In this document: positions 54,294 through 61,341 of the stretch, piece by piece
Numbering within the stretch: the stretch's first letter is position 1
How the letters are laid out: each line of letters starts with the position of its first letter
DNA from: Bradyrhizobium sp. Ec3.3
GTDB lineage: Bacteria > Pseudomonadota > Alphaproteobacteria > Rhizobiales > Xanthobacteraceae
Reading direction: 5' to 3'
Length of the DNA stretch: 64,000 nt
Assembly (NCBI RefSeq): GCF_000472925.1
Contig: NZ_AXAS01000011.1
Location: forward strand, 62,001 to 126,000
The notes under the pieces: generated by a model
Seen by the model: the letters and a program-made list of their open reading frames with translations, nothing else
What the model was told of the DNA's origin: nothing
The model's database searches: none
Position numbers and translations under genes: made by a program

Positions 54294-55412
54294 TCAGTAA
54301 TTAATCCGCAAGCCGACGCCGCCGTGGATGGTGTTGCCGACGGGCTGCGGGCCGAGCGTGCCGTTGGCGAAGAGGTCGACGATCCACCCTTGCGCGAAGC
54401 GGAAGCCGAGGCGGCCGCCATATTCGAACCAGCCTTGATTGCCCATGGTCGGCACCACCGTGCCATTGCCGGTGACGGTGGCGACGATGCCGGAATGGGC
54501 GCCGAACGACTGCACCCAGCCGCCGTTGACGTTGGCCTCGACCGTGCTGCCAAACAGATGCGTCCATTGTCCGCCGAGCTTGACGAGGCTGGTGCGGTCG
54601 GTGCCGCCCGCGATCGTCGCATCGAACGGATTGATCGCGACGGTCGGATCGCTGTAGCCGGACACGCGCTGCCACAATTGCCAGAACTCGACGGAGGCGG
54701 CGACCTCGTCGCGCGGCGACAGCCGGCTCATCCAGCCGGCCCGGCCGTAGACGGCGTAGTTCGAGCTGTCGGTCGAGCCGGTCACGGTGACCGCGCCGAG
54801 GCTCGATTGATAGCTGCGGGTGTAGCGTGCCTTCTCCCAGGGCGTGAGCACCGTGCCGATGTCGAAGAAGGGGCGTGACGAGCCCCAGTCGGTGAAATCG
54901 TAGCGCAGCGCAAAGGCGCCGATCGGCGCGCTGGTGATGTGGTAGCCACCCTCATTGTATTGCGTATAGGCGAGGCCCGCGAGCAGCGACAGGTTGCTCG
55001 TGAGCTCCTTGCGGCCATGGACTCCGGCGGAGAACGAGCCGGCCGAGCCGAACGCGCTGATGCAGTCGCTGCAATTGACCTGCTCGTTGACACCAAGCAG
55101 CACCGAGCCGAGCACCCGGTTGGTGATCATCTGGTTGAAGCGCTGGTTGGCGAGGTCGCCGATCGAGCCGGCGCTGGAGTCGGCTCCGGTCGGCCCATTG
55201 CCCGGACTGTTCGTCGTCGTCGTCGGCGTAGGCGACGGAGACGGAGACGGAGACGGCGTTGGCGTTGGCGTTGGCGTCGATGTCGTCGTCACGCACTCGC
55301 CGTCGCAGCTCGCCGCTGCGGCCGGGCGCGCGCCCGCGCAGAGCAGCGCAAGAGTGGCGCTTGCGGCCAGCGCGACGGCGAGAAGCAGGCGATGTGGCCG
55401 GAATATCGCCAT
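54294..55412 (-). CDS. Outer-membrane beta-barrel protein with Thr/Pro/Ser linker
   Basis: 372 residues from ATG 55412, 2 nt after the FecR-protein stop. Signal peptide (LLAVALAASATLALLCAGA), then a Cys pair, a low-complexity T-P-T-P/S-P-S-P linker (~residues 45-70), and a ~290-residue beta-barrel with alternating aromatic strands ending G-G-V-G-L-R-I-N-Y, a typical C-terminal barrel strand. It resembles the autotransporter beta domain without a large passenger. Tandem hexamer repeats in the linker DNA may vary in number. Coupled to the FecR gene upstream. Confidence 0.78.
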   Translation of the reverse strand: MAIFRPHRLLLAVALAASATLALLCAGARPAAAASCDGECVTTTSTPTPTPTPSPSPSPSPTPTTTTNSPGNGPTGADSSAGSIGDLANQRFNQMITNRVLGSVLLGVNEQVNCSDCISAFGSAGSFSAGVHGRKELTSNLSLLAGLAYTQYNEGGYHITSAPIGAFALRYDFTDWGSSRPFFDIGTVLTPWEKARYTRSYQSSLGAVTVTGSTDSSNYAVYGRAGWMSRLSPRDEVAASVEFWQLWQRVSGYSDPTVAINPFDATIAGGTDRTSLVKLGGQWTHLFGSTVEANVNGGWVQSFGAHSGIVATVTGNGTVVPTMGNQGWFEYGGRLGFRFAQGWIVDLFANGTLGPQPVGNTIHGGVGLRINY

Positions 55413-55414
55413 GG

Positions 55415-56119
55415 TCACCGTCCGCACAGCATGCCGTCATCATGGACGGCGGGCGTGATGGTGGGAGAGGCGTCGGCATATTGGTTGACCGAGCAGAGGC
55501 CGGCCGCCGCGGTGCAGGTCGCGGCAAAGGTCCAGGGCGGCGTGCTTGTCTTGGTGATCCTGGTCTTGCCGCCGGTCGAGGTAATGATCGCGGTATCGCC
55601 CGGCTGGGTAAGCTGGATGCACTGGAAGCCTAGCGTGCAGACGCTGGCAGCGCCTTCCTGCAGCACCACGACCGAGCGGCCGCGCTGGGAGAGGATGTCG
55701 AGCGTGGTGCCGCGTACGCCGATGGTCGCCAGCGGCGTCGTGATCTTGTAGGCGGCCTTCTCCGAATGCCCGGTCACGAATCGGAAGGCGCCGGTCGTCA
55801 TCTGGATCGCGACGTCGCGATAGCTGTGCTCGTCGTTGAAGACAGTGCGGTCCAGCTTGAGCGTGGCGCTCGGTCCGAGTGACAGGTTGGTGCTGTCGGC
55901 CATGACGAAGCGCGCCGCGCTATCGGCACCGGTGCGCACGGTCTCGTCGCGTAGCATGCTGTCGCCGACGTTGATCTGCGTCGCCGTCGCCGCGACGCGA
56001 ACGACTTCCTTCTGGATCACCACGGCTTCGCCGACGCGCGTCTGCGCTTGTGCGGCGGACGCCGTGCAAGAGAGAGCCGCAAGCAATGCAGGAAGAACAA
56101 CGCGAAATCGCAAAATCAT
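55415..56119 (-). CDS. FecR-domain secreted protein
   Basis: 234 residues from ATG 56119. Signal peptide (LPALLAALSCTASAAQA), then a FecR-like beta domain: V-G-D-S-M-L-R-D-E-T-V-R-T-G, S-A-A-R-F-V-M-A-D-S-T-N-L-S-L-G-P-S-A, and I-T-T-P-L-A-T-I-G-V-R-G-T-T. Not a membrane-anchored anti-sigma partner: it lacks the N-terminal cytoplasmic part of iron-sensing FecR. The coupled beta-barrel gene suggests a surface complex. Confidence 0.85.
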   Translation of the reverse strand: MILRFRVVLPALLAALSCTASAAQAQTRVGEAVVIQKEVVRVAATATQINVGDSMLRDETVRTGADSAARFVMADSTNLSLGPSATLKLDRTVFNDEHSYRDVAIQMTTGAFRFVTGHSEKAAYKITTPLATIGVRGTTLDILSQRGRSVVVLQEGAASVCTLGFQCIQLTQPGDTAIITSTGGKTRITKTSTPPWTFAATCTAAAGLCSVNQYADASPTITPAVHDDGMLCGR

Positions 56120-56337
56120 CTCATAGCCGATCGATGTGTCCCGTATCGTACCGGATCGCTCTCGCTTGCGATGTGGTATAATTATCACAAGTAGCGCATC
56201 ACGAGCGTCATGGTTAGTGACAGTTGCGCCAGAATGCGTTCAATGCGCTGAGCAAAGATATTTTTCTTCGCGGTGAAGCAGATTTGCCACGCAAAACATC
56301 CGCACAACGACAGCACCAAGTGACTTCTGCGTCGCCG

Positions 56338-57600
56338 ATGTCGCGGAGCGCAGTGATCCCTGTCGTTATTTTCCTAGTCGCGCATCTCGTGCTTCTGATT
56401 GGCGTCTCGACGCCGGACAAATTCGTGTTCGACGAGGTGCATTACGTGCCGGCCGCGCGGCAGATGCTCGAGCCGGTCATGCCGAAACCCGTGCTCAATC
56501 CGATGCATCCACCGCTGGCAAAGGAGCTTATCGCGCTGTCGATCGCGGCCTTCGGCGACAATTCGCTGGGCTGGCGCTATCCGGCAACGCTGTTCGGCGC
56601 GCTCGCGGTCGTCGCCGTCTATCTTTGCGGCCTCGCGCTGTTTTCGGCCGAAGGCCCCGCGATCGCGGCGGCGCTGATTGCTTTCTTCAACCAGATGTTG
56701 TTCGTACAGTCGCGCATCGCGATGCTCGACATCTTTGCGCTTGCCTTCGGCCTGCTGGCGTCGGCGGCCTTCATGCATGGCTTTCGGAGAGAGCGACCGC
56801 ACCGGTTGTTTGCGCTGGCCGGCGGATTGTTCGGTGTTGCCGCCGCCTGCAAATGGAGCGGCCTGTTTCCGCTGGCGGCCTGCATCGTCATCGTCGCGGC
56901 GATCCGCTTGATGCAGAGCTGGCGCACGCTGTTTGCCGACGCGAAGCCGACCGACTGGTATCGGCCCGACCTCTGGCCGGATTTCAGGGCGCAGCATTTC
57001 GCGCTCTGCTTCGTCCTGTTGCCGGCGGTGTTCTATCTCGCCGCGTTCCTGCCGCTCTACGGACTGGCGCCATCCGGTCTGATCGAGGCCCAGCGGCGCA
57101 TCTTCGCCGACAACACCACGACCGCGATCGCCGGGCATACCTATATGAGCTCATGGCCGTCCTGGCCGTTTCTCGTACGTCCGGTGTGGTTCCTGTTCGA
57201 CAAGGTCGGCGACAACAGCATCTCCGCAGTCGTTTTCCTCGGCAATCCCCTCGTGCTGTGGCCGGCGCTGCTCGCGCTGGCGGTCGTGTTGCGCGACTTC
57301 ATCGTCACGCGGCGCTGGGATGCGTTCCTCGTCTCGGCATTTTATTTCGGGCCGTATCTTGCCTGGGCGCTGCTGCCGCGCACGCTCGGCTTCATCTACT
57401 ACTATCTGCCGGCCGCGACCGCGTCCTCGCTCGCACTGGTCTATGTGCTGCGACGTGACAAGCTTCCGCCTTGGGTGCTGTGGGCCTATGTCGCGATCGC
57501 AGCCATCGGCTTCGCCGTCATGTTGCCGATCTCCGCCGCCTTCGTCGGCACCTCGATGCAGAACTTCAACCGGCTGATGATCTTCCAGAACTGGATATGA
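56338..57600 (+). CDS. GT39-like protein mannosyltransferase, integral membrane
   Basis: 420 residues from ATG 56338; the frame opens earlier (GTG 56320, TTG 56224) and the true start is uncertain. About ten membrane helices. The first loop has F-D-E-V-H-Y-V-P-A-A-R and H-P-P-L-A-K-E, the acidic and HPP motifs of polyprenyl-phosphate-mannose protein O-mannosyltransferases (PMT). The C-terminal four-helix part also matches. It would transfer mannose from a lipid carrier to proteins or glycolipids outside the inner membrane. A bidirectional hairpin follows. Confidence 0.83.
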   Translation: MSRSAVIPVVIFLVAHLVLLIGVSTPDKFVFDEVHYVPAARQMLEPVMPKPVLNPMHPPLAKELIALSIAAFGDNSLGWRYPATLFGALAVVAVYLCGLALFSAEGPAIAAALIAFFNQMLFVQSRIAMLDIFALAFGLLASAAFMHGFRRERPHRLFALAGGLFGVAAACKWSGLFPLAACIVIVAAIRLMQSWRTLFADAKPTDWYRPDLWPDFRAQHFALCFVLLPAVFYLAAFLPLYGLAPSGLIEAQRRIFADNTTTAIAGHTYMSSWPSWPFLVRPVWFLFDKVGDNSISAVVFLGNPLVLWPALLALAVVLRDFIVTRRWDAFLVSAFYFGPYLAWALLPRTLGFIYYYLPAATASSLALVYVLRRDKLPPWVLWAYVAIAAIGFAVMLPISAAFVGTSMQNFNRLMIFQNWI

Positions 57601-57634
57601 AACTCGCCCGCCGCGGGCGCGGCCGGCGAGTTTT
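57601..57634. terminator. Hairpin terminator between convergent genes
   Basis: AACTCGCC ... GGCGAGTT form an 8-bp stem enclosing a GC-rich loop and are followed by TTTTCG on the + strand. Begins right after the mannosyltransferase stop; likely ends both converging transcripts. Confidence 0.65.
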
Positions 57635-57651
57635 CGAATCGGACGCCGCAA

Positions 57652-58296
57652 TCACTTCGAGGCTGTCGTCTTGGTTTCCATGTTCACGACCTGGACGCGA
57701 CGGTTGACCGGGTCGGTGCCGTTCGCGGTGTCCTTCAGCTTGGTCTTGCCGTAGCCGACGGTGACGAGGTCACCGGAGCTGAGGCCGTAATTCTGGACCA
57801 GGTACTTCTTGATGGTATCGGCGCGCTTCTCGGAGAGATCCTGGTTGAAGGGATCGCTGCCGATCGCATCGGTGTGGCCGGCGACCACGAAGGTCGAGCC
57901 CTTCAGCGCCGGGTCGGACAGCGCCTTGCCGAGCGCCTGCACCGACCCCATTGAGGTCTTGGCGATGTTGGCCGAGTTGTAGTCGAACTGGATCTCCAGA
58001 TCGATCTTCGGCTTGCTCGCCGCGAGCTCGGCGATCTGCTCACGCTCGCCCATCGACAGCGACCGGGTCTGCCGGTTGCGCACGGTGTTGAGGAAGCTCG
58101 CCTCCTTGGCCTGATTCGGGGTGTCGGTCTGTGGACCGGTGGACAGCCCGCGGGTCAGGGGCTTCGACTTCAGCGCATCCAGGATCTGGTTGGCGGTGAC
58201 GTTGTTGTCGCCGGCGAGTGCCAGGCCCGCCGTCAGGGACAGCGCGGCCGAGATGGTAATCGCCTTCAATCCGAAAAATGTGTTGAAACGGGTCAT
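57652..58296 (-). CDS. OmpA-family outer-membrane/peptidoglycan-binding protein
   Basis: 214 residues. Signal peptide (ITISAALSLTAGLALAG), a ~70-residue linker, then an OmpA C-terminal domain: I-Q-F-D-Y-N-S-A-N-I, G-H-T-D-A-I-G-S-D-P-F-N-Q-D-L-S-E-K-R-A-D-T-I and N-R-R-V-Q-V-V. The conserved Asp and Arg that hold diaminopimelate are present (GHTDAIG; NRRV). It should tether the envelope to peptidoglycan. A perfect CRP-type palindrome lies ~75 nt upstream. Confidence 0.9.
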   Translation of the reverse strand: MTRFNTFFGLKAITISAALSLTAGLALAGDNNVTANQILDALKSKPLTRGLSTGPQTDTPNQAKEASFLNTVRNRQTRSLSMGEREQIAELAASKPKIDLEIQFDYNSANIAKTSMGSVQALGKALSDPALKGSTFVVAGHTDAIGSDPFNQDLSEKRADTIKKYLVQNYGLSSGDLVTVGYGKTKLKDTANGTDPVNRRVQVVNMETKTTASK

Positions 58297-58369
58297 TGTC
58301 GTAAATCCTCGCTATGACGCCTGATGGCGATTTGATGCTGCGAGCCTAGGTCAGGTTCAAACACCCTGA

Positions 58370-58385
58370 TGTGATGCGGATCACA
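58370..58385. promoter_or_regulatory. CRP/FNR-type palindrome TGTGA-N6-TCACA
   Basis: TGTGATGCGGATCACA, extending to ATGTGA...TCACAT, 74 nt upstream of the OmpA gene. It has the same half-sites, a similar distance and the same GATGTGA context as the site at 33521. Confidence 0.6.
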
Positions 58386-58802
58386 TTCAGAAAGGATTGA
58401 TCTCGATGCTTATTCTAGCGCCGGAGCCGGTCAGCATCCAATCGCATGTAGGTCCACGGCAGCGGCCGACCACCGACAAGACAGGGACGTTTGCGTTGGT
58501 CGGGAAGCACGCCTGTCTATTCGAGCTTCGAAAGAGCGCTGCGGATCGACCGTCGACTTTTCCCGGCGGCCTCTTCGGCGGCATATGGGCGGATCGTTCG
58601 GCCGCCGCTGACGAGCAAACAGGCGAAGCAAAGGCGGCCCGATCGGGGCCGCCCTTCGTTTTGGACACCCTCGCTCGACGATGGTCGCAAAGCGGTCGTC
58701 GCGCGGCCCGGCTGCGAACAAGAAATCGGCCAGATGGGCGCCTAGCAAACCCCTTCACCCCGGAAGAAACGCTAGCCCCGCGAAGGGAGCCGGTTCGGAA
58801 CA
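58386..58802. other. Intergenic region, candidate small RNA
   Basis: 417 bases without a convincing protein gene; overlapping frames on both strands look like noise. A strong + strand hairpin terminator at 58633 has no gene in front of it, so the ~200 bases before it may encode a small RNA. The basic frame from ATG 58681 (MVAKRSSRGP) is a weak alternative. Confidence 0.35.
58633..58662 (+). terminator. Orphan hairpin terminator
   Basis: GGCGGCCC-GATC-GGGGCCGCC, then CTTCGTTTT. The stem is near-perfect and the T-rich tail fits intrinsic termination on the + strand. No upstream + strand protein gene is evident within 1 kb. Confidence 0.6.
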
Positions 58803-59117
58803 GTGCCAAGGCCGAGTGACTATCAGTTCAATCGTGGCGGCCCGCCGGATCGGACGACTTCGCAGAGTTCAATGCCGATCTATATCGGCGCGGCGATGAT
58901 CGCGGTCGCGATCCTGCTGTCGACATTGGTCACGGGTCTCACCAATCGCTATGTCGGCCTGGAAGGCGTGACCGAGGACAATATGTGGCTGGTCGATCGC
59001 CTGACCGGCAGCGTCTATCGCTGCCAGGCGACCGACCGCGGCAAGGCCGCCTGCGAGCCTGATGTTGCGACCGGCAGCATTGGGGACCGTCCCAAGGGGG
59101 CGAAGCGCGGGCCTTGA
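58803..59117 (+). CDS. Single-pass membrane protein, unknown function
   Basis: 104 residues from GTG 58803; ATG 58872 (MPIYIGAAM) would give 81 residues starting at the membrane helix. One helix (YIGAAMIAVAILLSTLVTG), then a small soluble part W-L-V-D-R-L-T-G-S-V-Y-R-C-Q-A with one Cys, another in A-A-C-E-P-D. This L-T-G-x-V-x-x-C pattern appears in short rhizobial proteins of unknown role, probably facing the periplasm. Confidence 0.65.
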   Translation: MPRPSDYQFNRGGPPDRTTSQSSMPIYIGAAMIAVAILLSTLVTGLTNRYVGLEGVTEDNMWLVDRLTGSVYRCQATDRGKAACEPDVATGSIGDRPKGAKRGP

Positions 59118-59195
59118 GCCGGGCCCTCCTTGCACTGCAGCAATGAAAGCGTCCTTCTTCGCGAAACGCTCCTCGCAGACAATACGTAGTTGCGA

Positions 59196-59222
59196 AGGCC
59201 GGCACGACGCCGGTTTCGTTTT
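59196..59222 (+). terminator. Hairpin with T-rich tail just upstream of a ribosome site
   Basis: GCCGGC-ACGAC-GCCGGT, then TTCGTTTTA, four bases before the GAGGAG of the Met-rich gene. It may end the upstream transcript or act as an attenuator for the gene that follows. Confidence 0.5.
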
Positions 59223-59240
59223 ACTTGAGGAGACTTTTCG

Positions 59241-59480
59241 ATGAAGACTTTGCTGACCGCCGCCGCCTTTGTCGCACTCGCGCTTTCGCCCGCTTCGGCG
59301 AAGATGATGGCCTGCACGAGCGCCAATATGGGCGCCACGCTGACGACAGTGGCTGCCATGCCCGATGGTTCGTCCAAGATGGGCATGAACAAGGAAATGG
59401 CGATGGCCAACACCGACATGAGCAACGGCAAGATGCCCAGTGCCTGCAAGCACTACATGAAGGCGCAGATGATGAAGTAG
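59241..59480 (+). CDS. Small methionine-rich secreted protein
   Basis: 79 residues with GAGGAG ~9 nt before ATG. Signal peptide (LLTAAAFVALALSPASA), then a ~58-residue mature part with 13 methionines (for example D-G-S-S-K-M-G-M-N-K-E-M-A-M) and two cysteines (M-M-A-C-T; S-A-C-K-H). Met-rich periplasmic peptides often bind Cu(I), so a copper role is plausible but unproven. It is bracketed by hairpins at 59196 and 59504, so it is a single-gene transcript. Confidence 0.75.
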   Translation: MKTLLTAAAFVALALSPASAKMMACTSANMGATLTTVAAMPDGSSKMGMNKEMAMANTDMSNGKMPSACKHYMKAQMMK

Positions 59481-59503
59481 CACCGGCCTTCGTGCCGGGG
59501 CCG

Positions 59504-59537
59504 GCCGCGCTGTCAGCAGGTGGCAGCGCGGCTTTTT
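59504..59537 (+). terminator. Intrinsic terminator
   Basis: GCCGCGCTG ... CAGCGCGGC, a perfect 9-bp stem with an 11-base loop, then TTTTT. Clear terminator of the Met-rich gene; a shorter hairpin (CCGGCCTTCGTGCCGG) precedes it. Confidence 0.85.
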
Positions 59538-59590
59538 CGTTGCCGTTGTTTCTTTGCTTGCTTGCGAATCCCGCTACATTGCCGCTCGCA

Positions 59591-60769
59591 ATGTCCCGCA
59601 CGCCCAAACCACTCCCGCTTCAGACGTCACAGGCGCGACAGATCTGGCTGCACGCGCAACGGCTCGATACCCGCGAGCCCTTTGGCGCGGGCGCGCAAGC
59701 GGTTGCCGATGCCATCGCCCATCTCGGCTATGTGCAGATCGACACCATCAACGTCATCGAGCGCTGCCATCACCACATTCTCTACAGCCGCATCCCGTCC
59801 TATCGCCGAGCCGACCTGAGCCACGCCCAGAGCGTCGACAGGAGCGTATTCGAATACTGGACGCATGCGCTGTCCTACGTGCCGTCGAGCGACTTCCGTT
59901 TCTTCCTGCCGGCGATGCGCGAGCACCGCCGCGAGGGGCACAAATGGTTCGCGTCGGTGACGGCGGCCGACATGCGCAAGGTAATGCGGCTGGTGCGGGC
60001 CGGCCCGCTGACGATCCGCGACATCGAGGATGACGTCCTCACCGAGAAAGAGCATCTGTGGCAGAGCCGCAAGCCCTCGAAGCGGGCGTTGCAACTCGCC
60101 TTCTACACTGGCGTCGTCACAATCAGCGAACGCCAGGGCATGCTCAAGACCTATGAACTGATGACGCGCCATTTCGGCTGGGACAAGCTGCCGAAGCCGG
60201 CCTCAGCGAAGGACGGTATCACCTACCTGCTCGACCGCGCGCTGCGCGCTCAGGGCGTCGTGAGCCTCGATTCGATCTGCCATCTCGACGCGCCGAGCAA
60301 GAAGGCGGTGGCGCGCCTGATCGCATCACGGGTCCGACGCGGCGAACTCGTATCGCTTGCTTTGGAAGGCGCGGGCAAGCAGGAGCATTGGGCGACGCCG
60401 TCGGCGCTGGAGCCGGGCGAGGGGGCACCGCCCGATCTCGTGCACATCCTCTCGCCCTTCGATCCCCTGATCATTCAGCGCAAGCGCACCAATCTCATCT
60501 TCGGCTACAATCACCTCTTTGAAGCCTATGTGCCGAAGGCCAAGCGCAAGCTCGGCTATTTCGCGCTGCCGGTGCTCGTCGGCGACGAGATCGTGGCCGC
60601 GCTGGACCTCAAGACCGATCGGCAAAACAAGAAACTCCTGATGCAGAAATGGACCTGGGTCGGCAACGGCAAGAAGACGGCCGGCCGCAAGGAGCTGAAG
60701 CGCAGGATCGAGGACGAGCTCGATCGCTTCGAGCGGTTTCAATTGGCGGAGGAAGTCGCGGCTTCGTAG
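59591..60769 (+). CDS. YcaQ/AlkX-type winged-helix DNA glycosylase family protein
   Basis: 392 residues from ATG 59591. Family of three winged-helix modules (HTH_42), whose members YcaQ and AlkZ excise alkylated or cross-linked bases. Visible: L-G-Y-V-Q-I-D-T-I-N-V, where Q-I-D is the catalytic Q-phi-D/Q signature, R-S-H-H-like E-R-C-H-H-H-I-L-Y-S-R, L-S-P-F-D-P-L-I near the C-terminus and R-T-N-L-I-F-G-Y. Length close to the ~410 residues of E. coli YcaQ. Its TAG stop lies inside a palindromic repeat. Confidence 0.82.
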   Translation: MSRTPKPLPLQTSQARQIWLHAQRLDTREPFGAGAQAVADAIAHLGYVQIDTINVIERCHHHILYSRIPSYRRADLSHAQSVDRSVFEYWTHALSYVPSSDFRFFLPAMREHRREGHKWFASVTAADMRKVMRLVRAGPLTIRDIEDDVLTEKEHLWQSRKPSKRALQLAFYTGVVTISERQGMLKTYELMTRHFGWDKLPKPASAKDGITYLLDRALRAQGVVSLDSICHLDAPSKKAVARLIASRVRRGELVSLALEGAGKQEHWATPSALEPGEGAPPDLVHILSPFDPLIIQRKRTNLIFGYNHLFEAYVPKAKRKLGYFALPVLVGDEIVAALDLKTDRQNKKLLMQKWTWVGNGKKTAGRKELKRRIEDELDRFERFQLAEEVAAS

Positions 60770-60856
60770 GGTGGGCAAAGCGAAGCGTGCCCACCGCTTA
60801 TGTTTCGTTGAGGCAAGATGGTGGGCACGGCGCTAGCGCGCCTTTGCCCACCCTGC
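60766..60856. repeat. Palindromic repeat, GTAGGGTGGGCAAAG family (copy 2)
   Basis: GTAGGGTGGGCAAAGCG ... GCGCCTTTGCCCACCCTGC. It overlaps the 3' ends of both converging genes: it supplies the stop of the YcaQ-type gene and the last codons plus stop (G-W-A-K-A-R) of the DUF2809 gene. Same unit as 54178-54269. Confidence 0.85.
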
Positions 60857-61261
60857 GATCTGATCGAGCCAGGCGCCGACAACAATACCCACGACATAGG
60901 CCAAAACATTCCACAGCGAAAAGATCCGCCCCAGGAGCAGCGCGCCGGCGGTCGTGAGGCGGAACGCATCGAGCCACGGTGTATGCACCAGCCGGGACAA
61001 CTCGACCAGAACCGCAATCGCCGTCGCAATGGCCGCAATCTTCGTCCGCGTCAGGTGTGGCAGCACGGCGCCGACCAGCAAAAACACCATGGTCGCCCAT
61101 AGCAGCGAGCCGCCATACTTCACGACGAAAGCGGGCAGCCCAAGCGGAAAGCCATACCAGCGCAGGGTGAGGCCGCAGGCGATCACGACGAGAGCGAGGG
61201 CGGCGCGGACCAGCGATACCTGCAAAGGCGCAACAGGGGTGGTCGATTGCGTTCCGTGCAT
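60833..61261 (-). CDS. DUF2809-family membrane protein
   Basis: 142 residues from ATG 61261, which follows GGAGCGA; ATG 61273 is an alternative. Four hydrophobic segments with the DUF2809 pattern: K-Y-G-G-S-L-L-W-A-T-M-V, V-E-L-S-R-L-V-H-T-P-W-L-D-A-F-R and a late L-A-Y-V-V-G. Function unknown. Its last six codons come from the overlapping palindromic repeat. Divergent from the MFS transporter gene. Confidence 0.8.
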   Translation of the reverse strand: MHGTQSTTPVAPLQVSLVRAALALVVIACGLTLRWYGFPLGLPAFVVKYGGSLLWATMVFLLVGAVLPHLTRTKIAAIATAIAVLVELSRLVHTPWLDAFRLTTAGALLLGRIFSLWNVLAYVVGIVVGAWLDQIAGWAKAR

Positions 61262-61341
61262 TGCTCGCTCCATTGACTCTTTCGCCGCGATGCTCAAAAC
61301 CGCCCTCGGACCTGAGAAAAGCAACAACCAAGGGGGACGCC

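Noticed and set aside
58387..58819. Overlapping 140-residue frames on both strands
   Set aside because: Neither has a ribosome site, signal or family resemblance; they flank a hairpin terminator and are more likely non-coding.
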